A DNA stretch of 64,000 bases from Bacillus sp. FJAT-52991 (GCF_037201805.1 NZ_CP147404.1:2504001-2568000), one strand, 5' to 3'. Counted from the first letter of the stretch, positions 10,656 through 20,160 are shown. Program-made: numbers and translations. Notes: a model not told the origin generated them from the letters alone.

Positions 10656-11603
10656 TTATCCTAGTTCATTTTGCCATTTCAAAAAGAAGTCCTCTCTTTT
10701 CTGAAAGTTGATTACCGTCAAATCGTAAGCATGCTGATAATTTCCGTTCATGGAACGTATAAAACGGTGACATTCACGAAAAATATCTGTAGGAAATAAT
10801 AACTGTAAATAAAATTCTTCCTCACCTTTAAACTCCGCTAACACTTCATGTGCCATTACTTGATCGAGGTCCCAATCGACAATAGGCAATATACGATTGA
10901 CAAATTGTAAATAATCATACATAGCAGGTGCTCTGGCCGCTAAATCGAAATCAATTAAAAATAACTGTCCGGTCTTTGCTTGCAAAAAATTGTGAGCGAC
11001 TACATCACCGTGGATAATCACCGGATCTCTTTTTTTCCAGCTTCTTTTCATCAACTGTTGAAGAGACCATTCCCCCATTTCTATATACCGTTTTAGAAGC
11101 ATTTTTGGAAAATAATGTTGCAATTGAGGGAGCGATTGAACAAAAAAAGTCAACCGTTTTTGCCAGCGTGTCAGCTGGTTAAGTGGAGAAAAAAAATCCT
11201 CAAGCTCGCCAACAAATTCCGCCGTTTGTTCGTGAAAAGAACGTAATAGCCGCAAAGCTGTTTCTCTTTCCTTCTTCATTTGAAATGTATAAATGCGACT
11301 TGATGATGGAATAAACGGCATCAGAGCGAAAATGTTTTTTTCCACAATAAAGGGGGAAGATGGGTGAAAAGGGATAATCGAATAAACTCTAACAGCTAAT
11401 AATTTTTCCGTTAGCTTCCATTGTTTCATAAATTGTTTCTCAGTTGCATATTGCTTTAAAAACCAGTTATTTTTGTCGGTACATACGAGCCATTTCCCAC
11501 TTTTCATACACTGGATCGATTCAATTTTTTCCTCTAAAGCAGCAGACAATTGAAAAAGGAGACGGGGTGAAGGCACGTCTCCAGAAGTTATTTTACTGCT
11601 CAT
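10656..11603 (-). CDS. Kinase-fold (APH/choline kinase-like) protein between safA and coxA
   Basis: A protein of about 315 residues with the phosphotransferase fold of aminoglycoside/choline kinases. The Brenner motif VIIHGDVVAHNFL and the metal-binding LIDFDLAARAPAMYD are both present, so the catalytic residues look intact. The closest themes are the spore coat-associated CotS/YutH/YsxE kinases, but I cannot name it. The start is taken at ATG 11603, inside the last codons of safA (11-nt overlap), so it is probably translationally coupled to safA. The upstream frame to 11723 would overlap safA far more. A role in spore coat assembly is inferred from context only. Confidence 0.7.
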   Translation of the reverse strand: MSSKITSGDVPSPRLLFQLSAALEEKIESIQCMKSGKWLVCTDKNNWFLKQYATEKQFMKQWKLTEKLLAVRVYSIIPFHPSSPFIVEKNIFALMPFIPSSSRIYTFQMKKERETALRLLRSFHEQTAEFVGELEDFFSPLNQLTRWQKRLTFFVQSLPQLQHYFPKMLLKRYIEMGEWSLQQLMKRSWKKRDPVIIHGDVVAHNFLQAKTGQLFLIDFDLAARAPAMYDYLQFVNRILPIVDWDLDQVMAHEVLAEFKGEEEFYLQLLFPTDIFRECHRFIRSMNGNYQHAYDLTVINFQKREDFFLKWQNELG

Positions 11604-12912
11604 CTTCTTCGTCAAATCTTGGCATGCCATACGGTTCAGGATGCCCACATCCGCAGTCCATTGGATACATTGGATGAGTCGGATATTGGCCGTGCATGTA
11701 AGGAGCATTTGGGTGTGCCCCATAAGCTGGTGGTTGCGTGTAAGCCCCCATCACTGATGTCGGCATATGACCAGGATACTCCATCCCATAGCCCGCGCCA
11801 GCTACTGGATAAGTAGGGGCCATACCAAACGGTGAACAAAAACCCGTTCCTGGCATCACCGGCGTGACCGGAACGCATCCAGTCCCAGGCATAGCTGCTG
11901 GAAATGCTTGCGTTGGATAGCCTTGCATCGGAGACTCCATTGCCTGCACTCCTTGCACATTTGGCATCATGGCGGATTCATCAGAGGATTCCTCCATCAT
12001 GGCCATATGGACATTTGGGTGCTGAATTGGCATAGTCATTGGCATATTGACGTTTGGCTGCTGAATCGGCATAGTCATTGGCATATTGACGTTTGGCTGC
12101 TGAATCGGCATGGCCATTGGCATATTGACGTTTGGCTGCTGAATTGGCATGGCCATTGGCATATTGACGTTTGGCTGCTGAATTGGCATAGCCATTGGCA
12201 TATTAACATTTGGGTGCTGAATCGGCATAGTCATTGGTTGTACAGGCATAGCCATTTCGCATCCACAGCTTTGAGGTGACATATGATACATAGGCATATA
12301 TGGATTCATTGGCTGAAAACATCCTCCTTGTAATTGTGGTACCGCAACCATTTCAGGCATGATTGCTGGTGTCATCGGTGCTTCTGGACTTTCCACCTCT
12401 TCTTTCTTACTCAGCCCCGGGAAAATATTGTCCGGTTTTTTCGGTACTTTCGGTACTTTCGGAGGCGGCTGCGCAGCAGGTAGGACGGCTGGTGGTGCTT
12501 GTTGCGGGTGATGCATTTGAAAAATTTGGTTAATTTCTACCTCAGGAATGATAGGCGGCATTGGAGGAGGCATTATTGATGGCTTTGGAATGACCACCTT
12601 TTCTTTTTCCTTCACAGGAGGGGGCGGTGGCTTCACTTCTTTTACTGGCGCTATCAGTTGTTCGATTTTTTTTTCTTTCGTTATTGGCGCTATCGGTTGC
12701 TCCACTTTTTTTTCTTTCTCTACCGTTCCACTTTTGGGCATTTCTTTGTTTGTCATGCCTGCTGGTGTGGGCACTTTAATCTTCATTCCCGGCATAATTA
12801 AATCGGGGTTGGAGAGTTGGGCGTTCATCTTCTTCAACTCTTCAAAATTAACTCCGTATTTTTTAGCAATCGTCCAGAGTGTATCCCCTTTCTGTACAAT
12901 ATGGATTTTCAT
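11593..12912 (-). CDS. safA: Spore coat morphogenetic protein SafA
   Basis: SafA organises the inner coat layer and interacts with SpoVID. The N-terminus is a LysM domain (residues 1-50, HIVQKGDTLWTIAKKYG ... MPGMKIKVP) that targets cortex peptidoglycan. A linker rich in Lys, Glu and Pro (52-165) follows, then a Met/Pro/Asn-rich region with a 13-residue tandem repeat (residues 229-304) and a Tyr/Pro/Gly/His-rich tail. The 439-residue length is close to known SafA proteins. AGGAGGG precedes the ATG and a CATACACT element lies upstream. The gene follows nadA in the same direction but behind a terminator. SpoVID is also encoded in the window. Confidence 0.93.
   Translation of the reverse strand: MKIHIVQKGDTLWTIAKKYGVNFEELKKMNAQLSNPDLIMPGMKIKVPTPAGMTNKEMPKSGTVEKEKKVEQPIAPITKEKKIEQLIAPVKEVKPPPPPVKEKEKVVIPKPSIMPPPMPPIIPEVEINQIFQMHHPQQAPPAVLPAAQPPPKVPKVPKKPDNIFPGLSKKEEVESPEAPMTPAIMPEMVAVPQLQGGCFQPMNPYMPMYHMSPQSCGCEMAMPVQPMTMPIQHPNVNMPMAMPIQQPNVNMPMAMPIQQPNVNMPMAMPIQQPNVNMPMTMPIQQPNVNMPMTMPIQHPNVHMAMMEESSDESAMMPNVQGVQAMESPMQGYPTQAFPAAMPGTGCVPVTPVMPGTGFCSPFGMAPTYPVAGAGYGMEYPGHMPTSVMGAYTQPPAYGAHPNAPYMHGQYPTHPMYPMDCGCGHPEPYGMPRFDEEDEQ
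12001..12228 (-). repeat. 39-bp tandem repeat inside safA (13-residue unit)
   Basis: About six copies of a 13-residue unit MPIQQPNVNMPMA (variants with H for Q and T for A) lie head to tail at SafA residues 229-304. Five copies are nearly identical in DNA, suggesting recent expansion. It is a protein-coding repeat, not a CRISPR array. Confidence 0.95.
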
Positions 12913-12941
12913 TTTTTCCCTCCTTAGGCATTCGTCGATAT

Positions 12942-12949
12942 AGTGTATG
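12942..12949 (-). promoter_or_regulatory. Candidate sporulation sigma (-10 CATACACT) upstream of safA
   Basis: On the minus strand CATACACTATA precedes safA by about 30 bp. CATACACT fits the sigma-E -10 (CATACAnT), and CATAcacTA also fits sigma-K. A GCAAATT resembling the sigma-E -35 is present, but at only 11 bp spacing, so the assignment is tentative. Confidence 0.4.
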
Positions 12950-13075
12950 TGGGCGATGCGAATTTGCGAACAAACTTACACAAAAATTTTATGCACTAAA
13001 GGAGCGAAATATGAATAGAGAATCTGGAGACAAGGAAGCCTAGATCTTCTTCCACTTTCATGCGGCTGTCTGCAT

Positions 13076-13102
13076 AAAAAACCTCGCCAATAAGCGAGGC
13101 TT
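13076..13102 (-). terminator. Terminator after nadA
   Basis: The stem CCTCGC/GCGAGG with a 6-nt loop is followed on the minus strand by a run of six T. It closes the nadBCA operon before safA. Confidence 0.85.
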
Positions 13103-13110
13103 CTCCCATT

Positions 13111-14214
13111 TTATTGTTTCAGCATTCGATTTAACGCCAACAAGGCGTCGTTAGTTGTTTGTTCGTCCACTTCAATGACATTGCTTTTCCCACCTTCAAC
13201 AATGGTATCTAATGACCAAAGCAAATGTGGCAAGTCGATGCGGTTCATCGTAAGACACGGACACATATTGGGATTCAGCGAAATGATTTTTTTATCCGGA
13301 TGGTTCTGAATTAAACGATTAACAAGGTTCATTTCTGTCCCGATCGCCCAAGCACTGCCAGAAGCTGATTGTTCGATCGTGTCGATGATGTATTTCGTTG
13401 AGCCGTTATCATCAGACAGCCCGACCACTTCCCGACGGCATTCTGGATGAACGATAATGTTCATATTTTGATCATTTTTACGAATATCCTCAATATTTTT
13501 CACGGTGAAATTTTCATGGACAGAACAATGCCCCTTCCATAAAATCACTTTTACTCGACTTAAATCACCCTCGTATTCAAGCTCATGACGAATCGGGTCC
13601 CAAACAGCCATTTCGTCGAGATCAATACCTAAATCAAAGGCCGTATTACGCCCAAGATGTTGATCAGGAAGGAATAAAATTCTTTCTTTTTGCGTGAACG
13701 CCCATTCCACTAGTTTATGAGCATTCGAAGATGTAACCGTCGCCCCTCCATTGCGGCCAACGAACGCTTTAATTGCGGCTGTTGAATTGACATACGTAAG
13801 AGGTAGCATGGTGTCTCCAAACAAGGCTTGCATCTTCTCCCAAGCGATTTCTGTTTGGTGAATATTCGCCATATCCGCCATGGAACAGCCGGCACGCATA
13901 TCTGGTAAAATCACCGTTTGTTCCTTTGTCGTTAACATGTCTGCCGTTTCAGCCATAAAGTGAACACCACAAAAAACAATATATTTTGCCTTTTTATTGC
14001 TTGCGGATATTTGTGCTAGTTGTAATGAATCTCCAACGGCGTCTGCAAATTGAATGACTTCATCCTTTTGATAATGGTGACCCGGGATAAAAAGAGCCTC
14101 ACCTAGCTCTTTTTTAATCTCTCTTACTCGCTCTTCCATTTGCTCTCTAGTCATTTGACGGTATCGATCAGCTAATGAGAATGATGGCTGCTTAAGCATT
14201 TCTTGAATAGACAT
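13111..14214 (-). CDS. nadA: Quinolinate synthase A
   Basis: NadA condenses iminoaspartate with dihydroxyacetone phosphate to quinolinate using a [4Fe-4S] cluster. The 367-residue protein has the family motifs [27 protein letters not shown] with the first cluster Cys, [10 protein letters not shown], and the C-terminal [12 protein letters not shown]. It overlaps nadC by 23 nt. The divergent nifS encodes the cysteine desulfurase expected to build its cluster. The operon is probably repressed by NiaR, which is also encoded here. Confidence 0.97.
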   Translation of the reverse strand: MSIQEMLKQPSFSLADRYRQMTREQMEERVREIKKELGEALFIPGHHYQKDEVIQFADAVGDSLQLAQISASNKKAKYIVFCGVHFMAETADMLTTKEQTVILPDMRAGCSMADMANIHQTEIAWEKMQALFGDTMLPLTYVNSTAAIKAFVGRNGGATVTSSNAHKLVEWAFTQKERILFLPDQHLGRNTAFDLGIDLDEMAVWDPIRHELEYEGDLSRVKVILWKGHCSVHENFTVKNIEDIRKNDQNMNIIVHPECRREVVGLSDDNGSTKYIIDTIEQSASGSAWAIGTEMNLVNRLIQNHPDKKIISLNPNMCPCLTMNRIDLPHLLWSLDTIVEGGKSNVIEVDEQTTNDALLALNRMLKQ

Positions 14215-15070
14215 CGTGAGCTTCCTCCTTATTCATATACGGTTGTACTTTTGCACTAATATCAAGTGCTTGAACAGAATGAGTTAATGCACCGAGAGAT
14301 ATATATTCCACTCCGCTTTCGGCATATTCACGGATATTTCCTAAATGGATACCACCTGATGCTTCAGTCGTAATATGAGGGGGAACAAGTGTAATCCACT
14401 CTTTAATCTCTTCTGGTGTTCGATTATCAAACATAATGATATCTGCCCGAGCTTCAATCGCTTCTTCTAGCTGTTGTTTCGTTTCAATCTCGACTTCAAT
14501 TTTGACCGTATGACCAACAAAGGCTTTCACTTTCGCTACCGCTTGCTTAATCCCACCAGCAAAGGCAATGTGATTGTCTTTGAGCATAATTGCATCATAC
14601 AAGCCACGACGATGGTTGACACCGCCGCCCGTTTGCACCGCATATTTTTCAAGCATTCGCAGACCGGGTGTTGTTTTCCGTGTATCACAAATTTTCGCTT
14701 TCGTTCCCTTTGTGTGAACGACCGCTTCATGCGCAGCAGTCGCAATCCCTGACATACGCTGAATGAGATTTAAGATAACCCTCTCCCCTTGAAGTAAGCC
14801 TCGCATCGTCCCTGTCACTTTAGCGATCACCGTTCCAGCAGCCACCCAGTCGCCATCCTTGACCTTCATCTCAACGGAACTACCGGAGTCAATCAAAGCA
14901 AATCCCAATGTGACAACTTCCTCGCCACAAAAAACACCATTTTGTTTAGCAAGAAGATAAAATTGTCCGCGTTCTTCAGATGAGAATACGGCTTCTCCAC
15001 TCAAATCCCCATCTCCAATATCTTCCATAAAAAATTCTTTAAGCATGGATTCTAGTTTGATCCGATTCAC
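14192..15070 (-). CDS. nadC: Nicotinate-nucleotide pyrophosphorylase (carboxylating)
   Basis: This quinolinate phosphoribosyltransferase converts quinolinate and PRPP to nicotinate mononucleotide. It is 292 residues with the signature [17 protein letters not shown] and [17 protein letters not shown], and the C-terminal ITTEASGGI and [13 protein letters not shown] phosphate-binding loops. It overlaps nadB by 32 nt and nadA by 23 nt, so the three are tightly coupled. Confidence 0.97.
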   Translation of the reverse strand: MNRIKLESMLKEFFMEDIGDGDLSGEAVFSSEERGQFYLLAKQNGVFCGEEVVTLGFALIDSGSSVEMKVKDGDWVAAGTVIAKVTGTMRGLLQGERVILNLIQRMSGIATAAHEAVVHTKGTKAKICDTRKTTPGLRMLEKYAVQTGGGVNHRRGLYDAIMLKDNHIAFAGGIKQAVAKVKAFVGHTVKIEVEIETKQQLEEAIEARADIIMFDNRTPEEIKEWITLVPPHITTEASGGIHLGNIREYAESGVEYISLGALTHSVQALDISAKVQPYMNKEEAHDVYSRNA

Positions 15071-16631
15071 AAAACCCTCTCCTTATCCATGTGTGTTGTA
15101 TTGTTTGTATAATTCGTTTGCCCATCCAACTCTCTTCTTCAATAGAAAAGTCAGAACGAATATGCGCACCGCGGCTTTCTTCTCGTAATAAAGCTGGGTA
15201 ACTAATTAAATAGCTATTGATAAATAAAAACAGCTTCTCTATTTCCTTATGGGAAAGGACATCTATCCCCTTTTTGATCCAATCATTCACGCCTGATTCT
15301 GTTAAATAATGAAGATGTGCTTGAAGCTTTTCTCCTGAACGAATCATTCCTACTGCTTCCATCATTCGTTGCTGCAACTCGCTTTTAGATAAAAGCGCGA
15401 TTTTTTCTGAATCGATTTTTTCTTCATAATGAAAAATAGGTATAGCATTTGAAATCTGAGGTTGTTCATTCAAGTATTTAGCTAGCCTGCGACCAAATAC
15501 AATTCCTTCAAGCAAGGAATTACTCGCTAGTCGATTCGCTCCATGAACGCCGCTGTTTGCTGTTTCTCCGATAGCATACAGTCCTGGGATGGTCGTTCGG
15601 CCAAAAGTGTCAACGCAAATGCCTCCCATTAAAAAATGACTGCCAGGCGCGACCGGAAGCAACCCATCTGCGACAGAAATCCCATGCTGTTCACAAAGAG
15701 CGGTAATCGTTGGAAACTGTTTCTCGAAATCTAGAATAGAACGAATGTCGATATATACGTCTTTTCCATTGGCTCGAGCTTTGTAAATTTCATAAGCTGT
15801 AATATGTCTTGGAGCTAAATCTTTTAATGGATGAACATGTTCCATCAGTCGATTTCCCGCCTCATCAACGAGAGTCCCCCCTGCTCCTCTCACCGCTTCA
15901 GATACGAGCCCTTTTGTTTCTCCATTCACATAGAGCAAGGTCGGGTGGAATTGAATAAACTCCATATCCGCGATCTCTGCCCCTGCTCGAAAGGCCATCG
16001 CAATGCCATCTCCTGTCAACATTGTTTGATTCGTCGTAAATGGATAAATCGCTCCCACACCACCTGAAGCTAAAACGACGTGGCGAGCACGATATATTTG
16101 AACGGAGCCGTCTCTTCTTTTCGTTTTCACGCCCACACAAGTCGAACGATCTACCGATAATAGCAACTCATACGCCATTTCTTGCTCAATAATCTGTACC
16201 TGCTCTGGCAACTGTTCAAGTAAAAACTCAATCGTATGCCGACCTGTCGCATCGCCGCCTGCGTGAACAATCCGATTCATTCGATGCGCTCCTTCTAACC
16301 CTAATGAAATATGACCAAATTCATCTCGATCAATAGGCAAACCTTCCGCCACTAACTGCTTAACAGTAGTCGCTCCTTCTTCTACTAGACGTTCCACTTC
16401 ACGATAGGAATGATGAAAACGACCCGCTGTGATCGTGTCTTCTACATGGAATCTCAGATGATCATTACGATCGACAACCGCAGCAATTCCTCCCTGTGCC
16501 CAATACGAGTTGCTTTGTCGAATCACTGATTTTGTGATAACACTCACATGCAACGCCGAATCTAAAAGCCGAGCCAATTGTAAAGCGGCAATTCCACTGC
16601 CAATGATCAATACATCCAGTTGATTTTTCAT
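15039..16631 (-). CDS. nadB: L-aspartate oxidase
   Basis: NadB is an FAD enzyme that oxidises aspartate to iminoaspartate for NadA. It is 530 residues with the dinucleotide-binding motif DVLIIGSGIAALQLARLL, the flavin-domain RQSNSYWAQGGIA, the HAGGDATGRHT segment, and GVHGANRLASNSLLEG near the FAD site. It is the first gene of nadBCA. A GGAGGAG site precedes the ATG, and a GTGTC-TT-GACAC palindrome lies just upstream. Confidence 0.97.
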   Translation of the reverse strand: MKNQLDVLIIGSGIAALQLARLLDSALHVSVITKSVIRQSNSYWAQGGIAAVVDRNDHLRFHVEDTITAGRFHHSYREVERLVEEGATTVKQLVAEGLPIDRDEFGHISLGLEGAHRMNRIVHAGGDATGRHTIEFLLEQLPEQVQIIEQEMAYELLLSVDRSTCVGVKTKRRDGSVQIYRARHVVLASGGVGAIYPFTTNQTMLTGDGIAMAFRAGAEIADMEFIQFHPTLLYVNGETKGLVSEAVRGAGGTLVDEAGNRLMEHVHPLKDLAPRHITAYEIYKARANGKDVYIDIRSILDFEKQFPTITALCEQHGISVADGLLPVAPGSHFLMGGICVDTFGRTTIPGLYAIGETANSGVHGANRLASNSLLEGIVFGRRLAKYLNEQPQISNAIPIFHYEEKIDSEKIALLSKSELQQRMMEAVGMIRSGEKLQAHLHYLTESGVNDWIKKGIDVLSHKEIEKLFLFINSYLISYPALLREESRGAHIRSDFSIEEESWMGKRIIQTIQHTWIRRGFCESDQTRIHA

Positions 16632-16654
16632 GTTTTCTCCTCCTGTTTTAACAG

Positions 16655-16666
16655 GTGTCTTGACAC
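16655..16666. promoter_or_regulatory. Palindromic operator between nadB and nifS (candidate NiaR site)
   Basis: GTGTC-TT-GACAC is a perfect inverted repeat in the divergent nadB-nifS intergenic space. It overlaps a TTGACA (16660-16665) that can serve as the -35 for nifS, with TAAACT as a weak -10, and it falls near the expected start of the nadB transcript. A second half-site-like AAGACAAGAC lies at about 16690. NiaR is encoded downstream of nifS. Confidence 0.65.
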
Positions 16667-16723
16667 ATATATTTACACAATTTTAAACTAAAGACAAGAC
16701 TTTTTTATAAAGGGGATACGATT

Positions 16724-17860
16724 ATGCCTTATTTTGACTATGCTGCAACCACTCCGATGTGTGAAGAAGCACTCAATGTTTATATAGAAGCGAGTCGTCA
16801 GTTCTTTGGAAACAGTTCAAGTCTTCATGACGATGGAGAACGTGCTCGTTTCTTACTTGACAGTTGTCGTGAACGACTAGCTACTTTCATTGGTGGACAG
16901 CAGGAAGGAATTTATTTTACCTCTGGAGGAACGGAAAGCAATTTACTAGCGATTATTTCTTTAGCGAAACAAAAAAAGGACGAAGGAACACATATTATTA
17001 CAACAATGACGGAGCACTCCTCTGTTCATACAGCGATGAGCTATCTTGAAAAAGAAGGATTTCAAATCACTAGACTTCCACTCAATTCAGAAGGTCTATT
17101 GGAAATAAGCACACTTAAAGCAGCGATTAGACAGGACACCATTCTCGTTTGCTTACAATATGTCAATTCTGAAATTGGAACAATTCAACCAGTCATCGAA
17201 GCAGGCATGATGTTAAAGCAAAAAGGGATTCTCTTGCATTGTGATTGTGTGCAAGCCTTTGGCAAAATCGATTTACATTCTTTAATCCCTTATGTCACTA
17301 GCCTATCGATCGCTTCTCATAAAATATATGGTCCTAAAGGAGTGGGAGCTGCCTACATTTCCCCCTCCATCCCTTGGCAACCGCTTTTCCCAGGAATCTC
17401 TCATGAAAAAGGATTTCGCGGGGGAACAGTAGATGTTCCAGGCATTGCCGCATTTATCGTAGCCGCTGAAAAAGTTTGTCAATCGTACTCGCTTCATAAA
17501 GAATGGAACTTACGACAGCGATTAAAGGAACAATTAGCCCACTCCCGATATGAGTGGATCGAAGCGGATAAAGAACATCAACTACCTTCCATCATTGGGA
17601 TGAGGTTAGCTGGAACCGAAGGACAGCTGATCATGTTGAAATTAAATGAATACGGTTTTTCTATTTCTACGGGAAGTGCTTGTCAAGCATCCATCGAAGG
17701 CGGTACGAAGGCTGTGCAAGCGATGGGATTTTCCGAAGAGGAGGCTAAACAATTTTTTCGCATTTCTTTCGGTGAAGAAACGACTTTAGCAGAAATCGAT
17801 GCTTTAGCGAAGCGACTACTTAAGACGAGTTATGCTACAATGAACAGTATGGAAATTTAG
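16724..17860 (+). CDS. nifS: Cysteine desulfurase NifS (dedicated to NadA)
   Basis: A PLP enzyme that takes sulfur from cysteine. It is 378 residues with the N-terminal YFDYAATTPM, TSGGTESNLLAI, the PLP-binding lysine in IASHKIYGPKG, and the mobile-loop Cys in ISTGSACQASIEGG. It is divergent from nadBCA and followed at 15 bp by niaR. In B. subtilis the equivalent NifS matures the NadA cluster, and this position supports the same role. Confidence 0.93.
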   Translation: MPYFDYAATTPMCEEALNVYIEASRQFFGNSSSLHDDGERARFLLDSCRERLATFIGGQQEGIYFTSGGTESNLLAIISLAKQKKDEGTHIITTMTEHSSVHTAMSYLEKEGFQITRLPLNSEGLLEISTLKAAIRQDTILVCLQYVNSEIGTIQPVIEAGMMLKQKGILLHCDCVQAFGKIDLHSLIPYVTSLSIASHKIYGPKGVGAAYISPSIPWQPLFPGISHEKGFRGGTVDVPGIAAFIVAAEKVCQSYSLHKEWNLRQRLKEQLAHSRYEWIEADKEHQLPSIIGMRLAGTEGQLIMLKLNEYGFSISTGSACQASIEGGTKAVQAMGFSEEEAKQFFRISFGEETTLAEIDALAKRLLKTSYATMNSMEI

Positions 17861-17875
17861 CATGGAGGGATTTAA

Positions 17876-18418
17876 ATGGCTCCAGGGAAAAAGATTTTAG
17901 GAGAAGAACGGCGGTCACTGATTTTAACATGGCTTCAAGATAGTCAAGAACCATTAACGGGGAGCGAACTGGCAAGCCGTACAAATGTTAGCCGTCAAGT
18001 GATTGTCAATGATATTACGTTATTAAAAGCGCGAAATGAACCAATTATGGCGACAAGCCAAGGATATGTCTACTTACCTCAGCCATCACCAGAGAAATGG
18101 TATGAGCGTTCCGTTGCTTGTTTTCATTCACCAGAACAAACGGAGGATGAATTAAATTTACTCGTCGATTTCGGTCTTCTTGTGAAGGATGTCAAAATCG
18201 AACATCCTATCTACGGAGACTTAACGGCTTCTATTATGGTATCGAACCGAAAAGAAGTGGCGCAATTTATTCAAAAAGCCGCGGAAACGAATGCCGCCTA
18301 TCTTTCTCAACTAACAAATGGGGTGCATTTACACACGATCGCAGCAAAGGACGAGCGCACATTAGATGAAGCAGAAGCAGCATTAAAAAAAGCTGGATTC
18401 TTGCTAGTGGAAAATTAA
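17876..18418 (+). CDS. niaR: NiaR (YrxA) nicotinate-responsive repressor
   Basis: A 180-residue regulator with an N-terminal winged helix (LTGSELASRTNVSRQVIVND, residues about 30-50) and a C-terminal 3H domain containing the three conserved histidine regions (ACFHSPEQ, IEHPIYGDL, GVHLHTI). NiaR binds nicotinate and represses NAD biosynthesis and niacin uptake genes. It is in one operon with nifS and ends at a clear terminator. The operator between nadB and nifS would make it autoregulated. Confidence 0.93.
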   Translation: MAPGKKILGEERRSLILTWLQDSQEPLTGSELASRTNVSRQVIVNDITLLKARNEPIMATSQGYVYLPQPSPEKWYERSVACFHSPEQTEDELNLLVDFGLLVKDVKIEHPIYGDLTASIMVSNRKEVAQFIQKAAETNAAYLSQLTNGVHLHTIAAKDERTLDEAEAALKKAGFLLVEN

Positions 18419-18485
18419 CGACAAAAGCAGAGTAGGATCAAAAACAAAGAATGTTGCAAAGCTATAAAATTCTTTAACAGTTAAG

Positions 18486-18521
18486 AGCCGACACTGAAAT
18501 AAATATGATGTCGGCTTTTTT
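18486..18521 (+). terminator. Terminator after niaR
   Basis: AGCCGACA pairs with TGTCGGCT around a 15-nt loop and is followed by TTTTTT. It ends the nifS-niaR transcript. Confidence 0.9.
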
Positions 18522-18569
18522 GTAATAATATGTAATCCGTTCAACTAAAGAAGAAAAGCAGGAAGAATA

Positions 18570-19085
18570 GTGATGAAAGATGAACGATATCCGATTGGCC
18601 GATTTGAGTATCCCCAAAATATATTACAGGAAGATATTCAATATTGGATTAATGATATTACTTCTTTACCAAGTCGTTTAAAATCTTTAACACAAGATTT
18701 AAGCAAAGAAGAGCTTGCTTATACATATCGAACAGGTAGTTGGACAATCCTGCAATTGGTTCATCATATTGTAGATAGTCATATGAATGGTTATATTCGT
18801 ATGAAAATGGCTCTAACAGAAGAAACACCAATCATTAAAACTTATGAGGAGTCTAAATGGGCAGAATTAAATGATTATGAGTTGCCTATTAAAGTTTCAT
18901 TAACACTGCTTGAATCGTTGCATGCAAAATGGGGATATTTATTAGAAAACTTGACCACAATTCAACTAAAAAAACAATATATGTACCCTGACGAAAATGT
19001 AATGAAAATTGAACAAAGTATTGCTCTTTATGCATGGCATGGCAATCACCATCTAGCACATATTCAGCAAGCTTTAAATATTTAA
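18570..19085 (+). CDS. DinB/YfiT-family putative metal-dependent hydrolase or thiol transferase
   Basis: A 171-residue DinB-superfamily four-helix protein close to YfiT/BstA, a family linked to bacillithiol S-transfer. Visible are the N-terminal YPIGRFEYP, SWTILQLVHHIVDSHMNGYIRMK with metal-binding His, and YAWHGNHHLAHIQQAL with further His ligands. It is a single-gene unit between niaR and pheA, with its own terminator, and the codon use looks AT-richer than its neighbours. It is not part of the standard B. subtilis order here, so it may be acquired or relocated. Substrate unknown. Confidence 0.8.
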   Translation: MMKDERYPIGRFEYPQNILQEDIQYWINDITSLPSRLKSLTQDLSKEELAYTYRTGSWTILQLVHHIVDSHMNGYIRMKMALTEETPIIKTYEESKWAELNDYELPIKVSLTLLESLHAKWGYLLENLTTIQLKKQYMYPDENVMKIEQSIALYAWHGNHHLAHIQQALNI

Positions 19086-19168
19086 GTATTCTATAGCTTT
19101 AGTTCAAAACATCACACAACTTCATTAATTGTTTTATTTCATTGAATTATGACATGAAGAATAGCTTA

Positions 19169-19203
19169 AAAGGCAATGCTACAATTGGAGTAGCATTGCC
19201 TTT
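19169..19203 (+). terminator. Terminator after the YfiT-like gene
   Basis: AAAGGCAATGCTAC pairs perfectly with GTAGCATTGCCTTT over 14 bp with a 7-nt loop. A further weaker hairpin at 19230-19266 could serve pheA from the other side. Confidence 0.75.
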
Positions 19204-19302
19204 AATACTTTGTTCATATTTTATTAATTAGCTATAAAAGGAGTTTTATGAATATACTCCTTAGCTTTTATTTGCCGAATAATAAAAGATGCGCTGTATT
19301 CC

Positions 19303-20160
19303 TTAGTTTTCAATCGAGTATGCTTGATAACTTCCAAGCACTTGAACGGAGCAACCGAGCGCTTCCATTTCAGCAAAAGCTCCCGGAAGCAAGATATCGT
19401 CTACTTTTTGCGCAATATCAATGATAAAGAAATAGTTTCCAAGCCCTGTTTTCAATGGACGAGATTCAATTTTACTTAAGCTAATATCGCGCCAAGAAAA
19501 GGCCGATAGCACTTGATATAAAGCTCCCGCTCGATCGGACGGCAATGTGACCACAATCGTCGTTTTATCCAGTGGATTGGTTAATGGCATTGTCAATTCC
19601 TGCTCTTCTTTTGCCAACACAATAAACCTTGTATGATTATAGCTATAATCATGAATATTTTCTTTCGCGATCGCCAAATCGTATTGTTTCGCTGATAAGG
19701 AGTTTGCTATGGCTGCATATCGATGCTCTGGATGTTCACTTATGTATTGAGCAGCGGCAGCCGTTGACGTCATTTGCTCAAAGGATGTTCCATGAAAATG
19801 TGTATGTAAAAATTTATGGCATTGGGCAATGGCATGTGGATGTGACATAATTTTTTCTGCTTGATCCCAATCCGCTAGATGATCCTTATGTACGAGCAAG
19901 TGCTGCTGAATGGGTGCTGTCATTTCCCCAATGATTTTCAAATTCGCCTCATGAAATAAATAATCGATCGTTAAATTGACTGTTCCTTCTAAAGCATTTT
20001 CAAGCGGCACAACAGCCAAATCGGCTTCCCCTTCAATGACAGCATCCATACATGCAGGGATTGTTAAATAAGGAATACGTTCCTCCTCTGGAAATCCATT
20101 CCGAACAGCGATATCTGTAAATGTCGCTTCCGGACCTAAATAAGCTATTTTCTTCAACAA
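19303..20160 (-). CDS. pheA: Prephenate dehydratase
   Basis: This enzyme converts prephenate to phenylpyruvate in phenylalanine synthesis. The 285-residue protein has a two-lobed catalytic domain (IAYLGPEATFTDIA at the start, NHTRFIVLA with the catalytic Thr-Arg-Phe) and a C-terminal ACT domain with the Phe-binding ISLSKIESRPLKTGLGNYFFI. It lies after pheB, separated by about 50 bp. No T-box is visible, so regulation is probably by Phe feedback on the ACT domain. Confidence 0.97.
   Translation of the reverse strand: MLKKIAYLGPEATFTDIAVRNGFPEEERIPYLTIPACMDAVIEGEADLAVVPLENALEGTVNLTIDYLFHEANLKIIGEMTAPIQQHLLVHKDHLADWDQAEKIMSHPHAIAQCHKFLHTHFHGTSFEQMTSTAAAAQYISEHPEHRYAAIANSLSAKQYDLAIAKENIHDYSYNHTRFIVLAKEEQELTMPLTNPLDKTTIVVTLPSDRAGALYQVLSAFSWRDISLSKIESRPLKTGLGNYFFIIDIAQKVDDILLPGAFAEMEALGCSVQVLGSYQAYSIEN

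Noticed and set aside
12001..12228. Regular 39-bp repeats as a possible CRISPR array
   Set aside because: The repeats are head to tail without spacers and are in frame within SafA.
11908..12279. 123-codon plus-strand frame rich in His and Trp inside safA
   Set aside because: It is the complement of the 39-bp repeats; the repetition is explained by SafA and there is no ribosome site or independent protein character.
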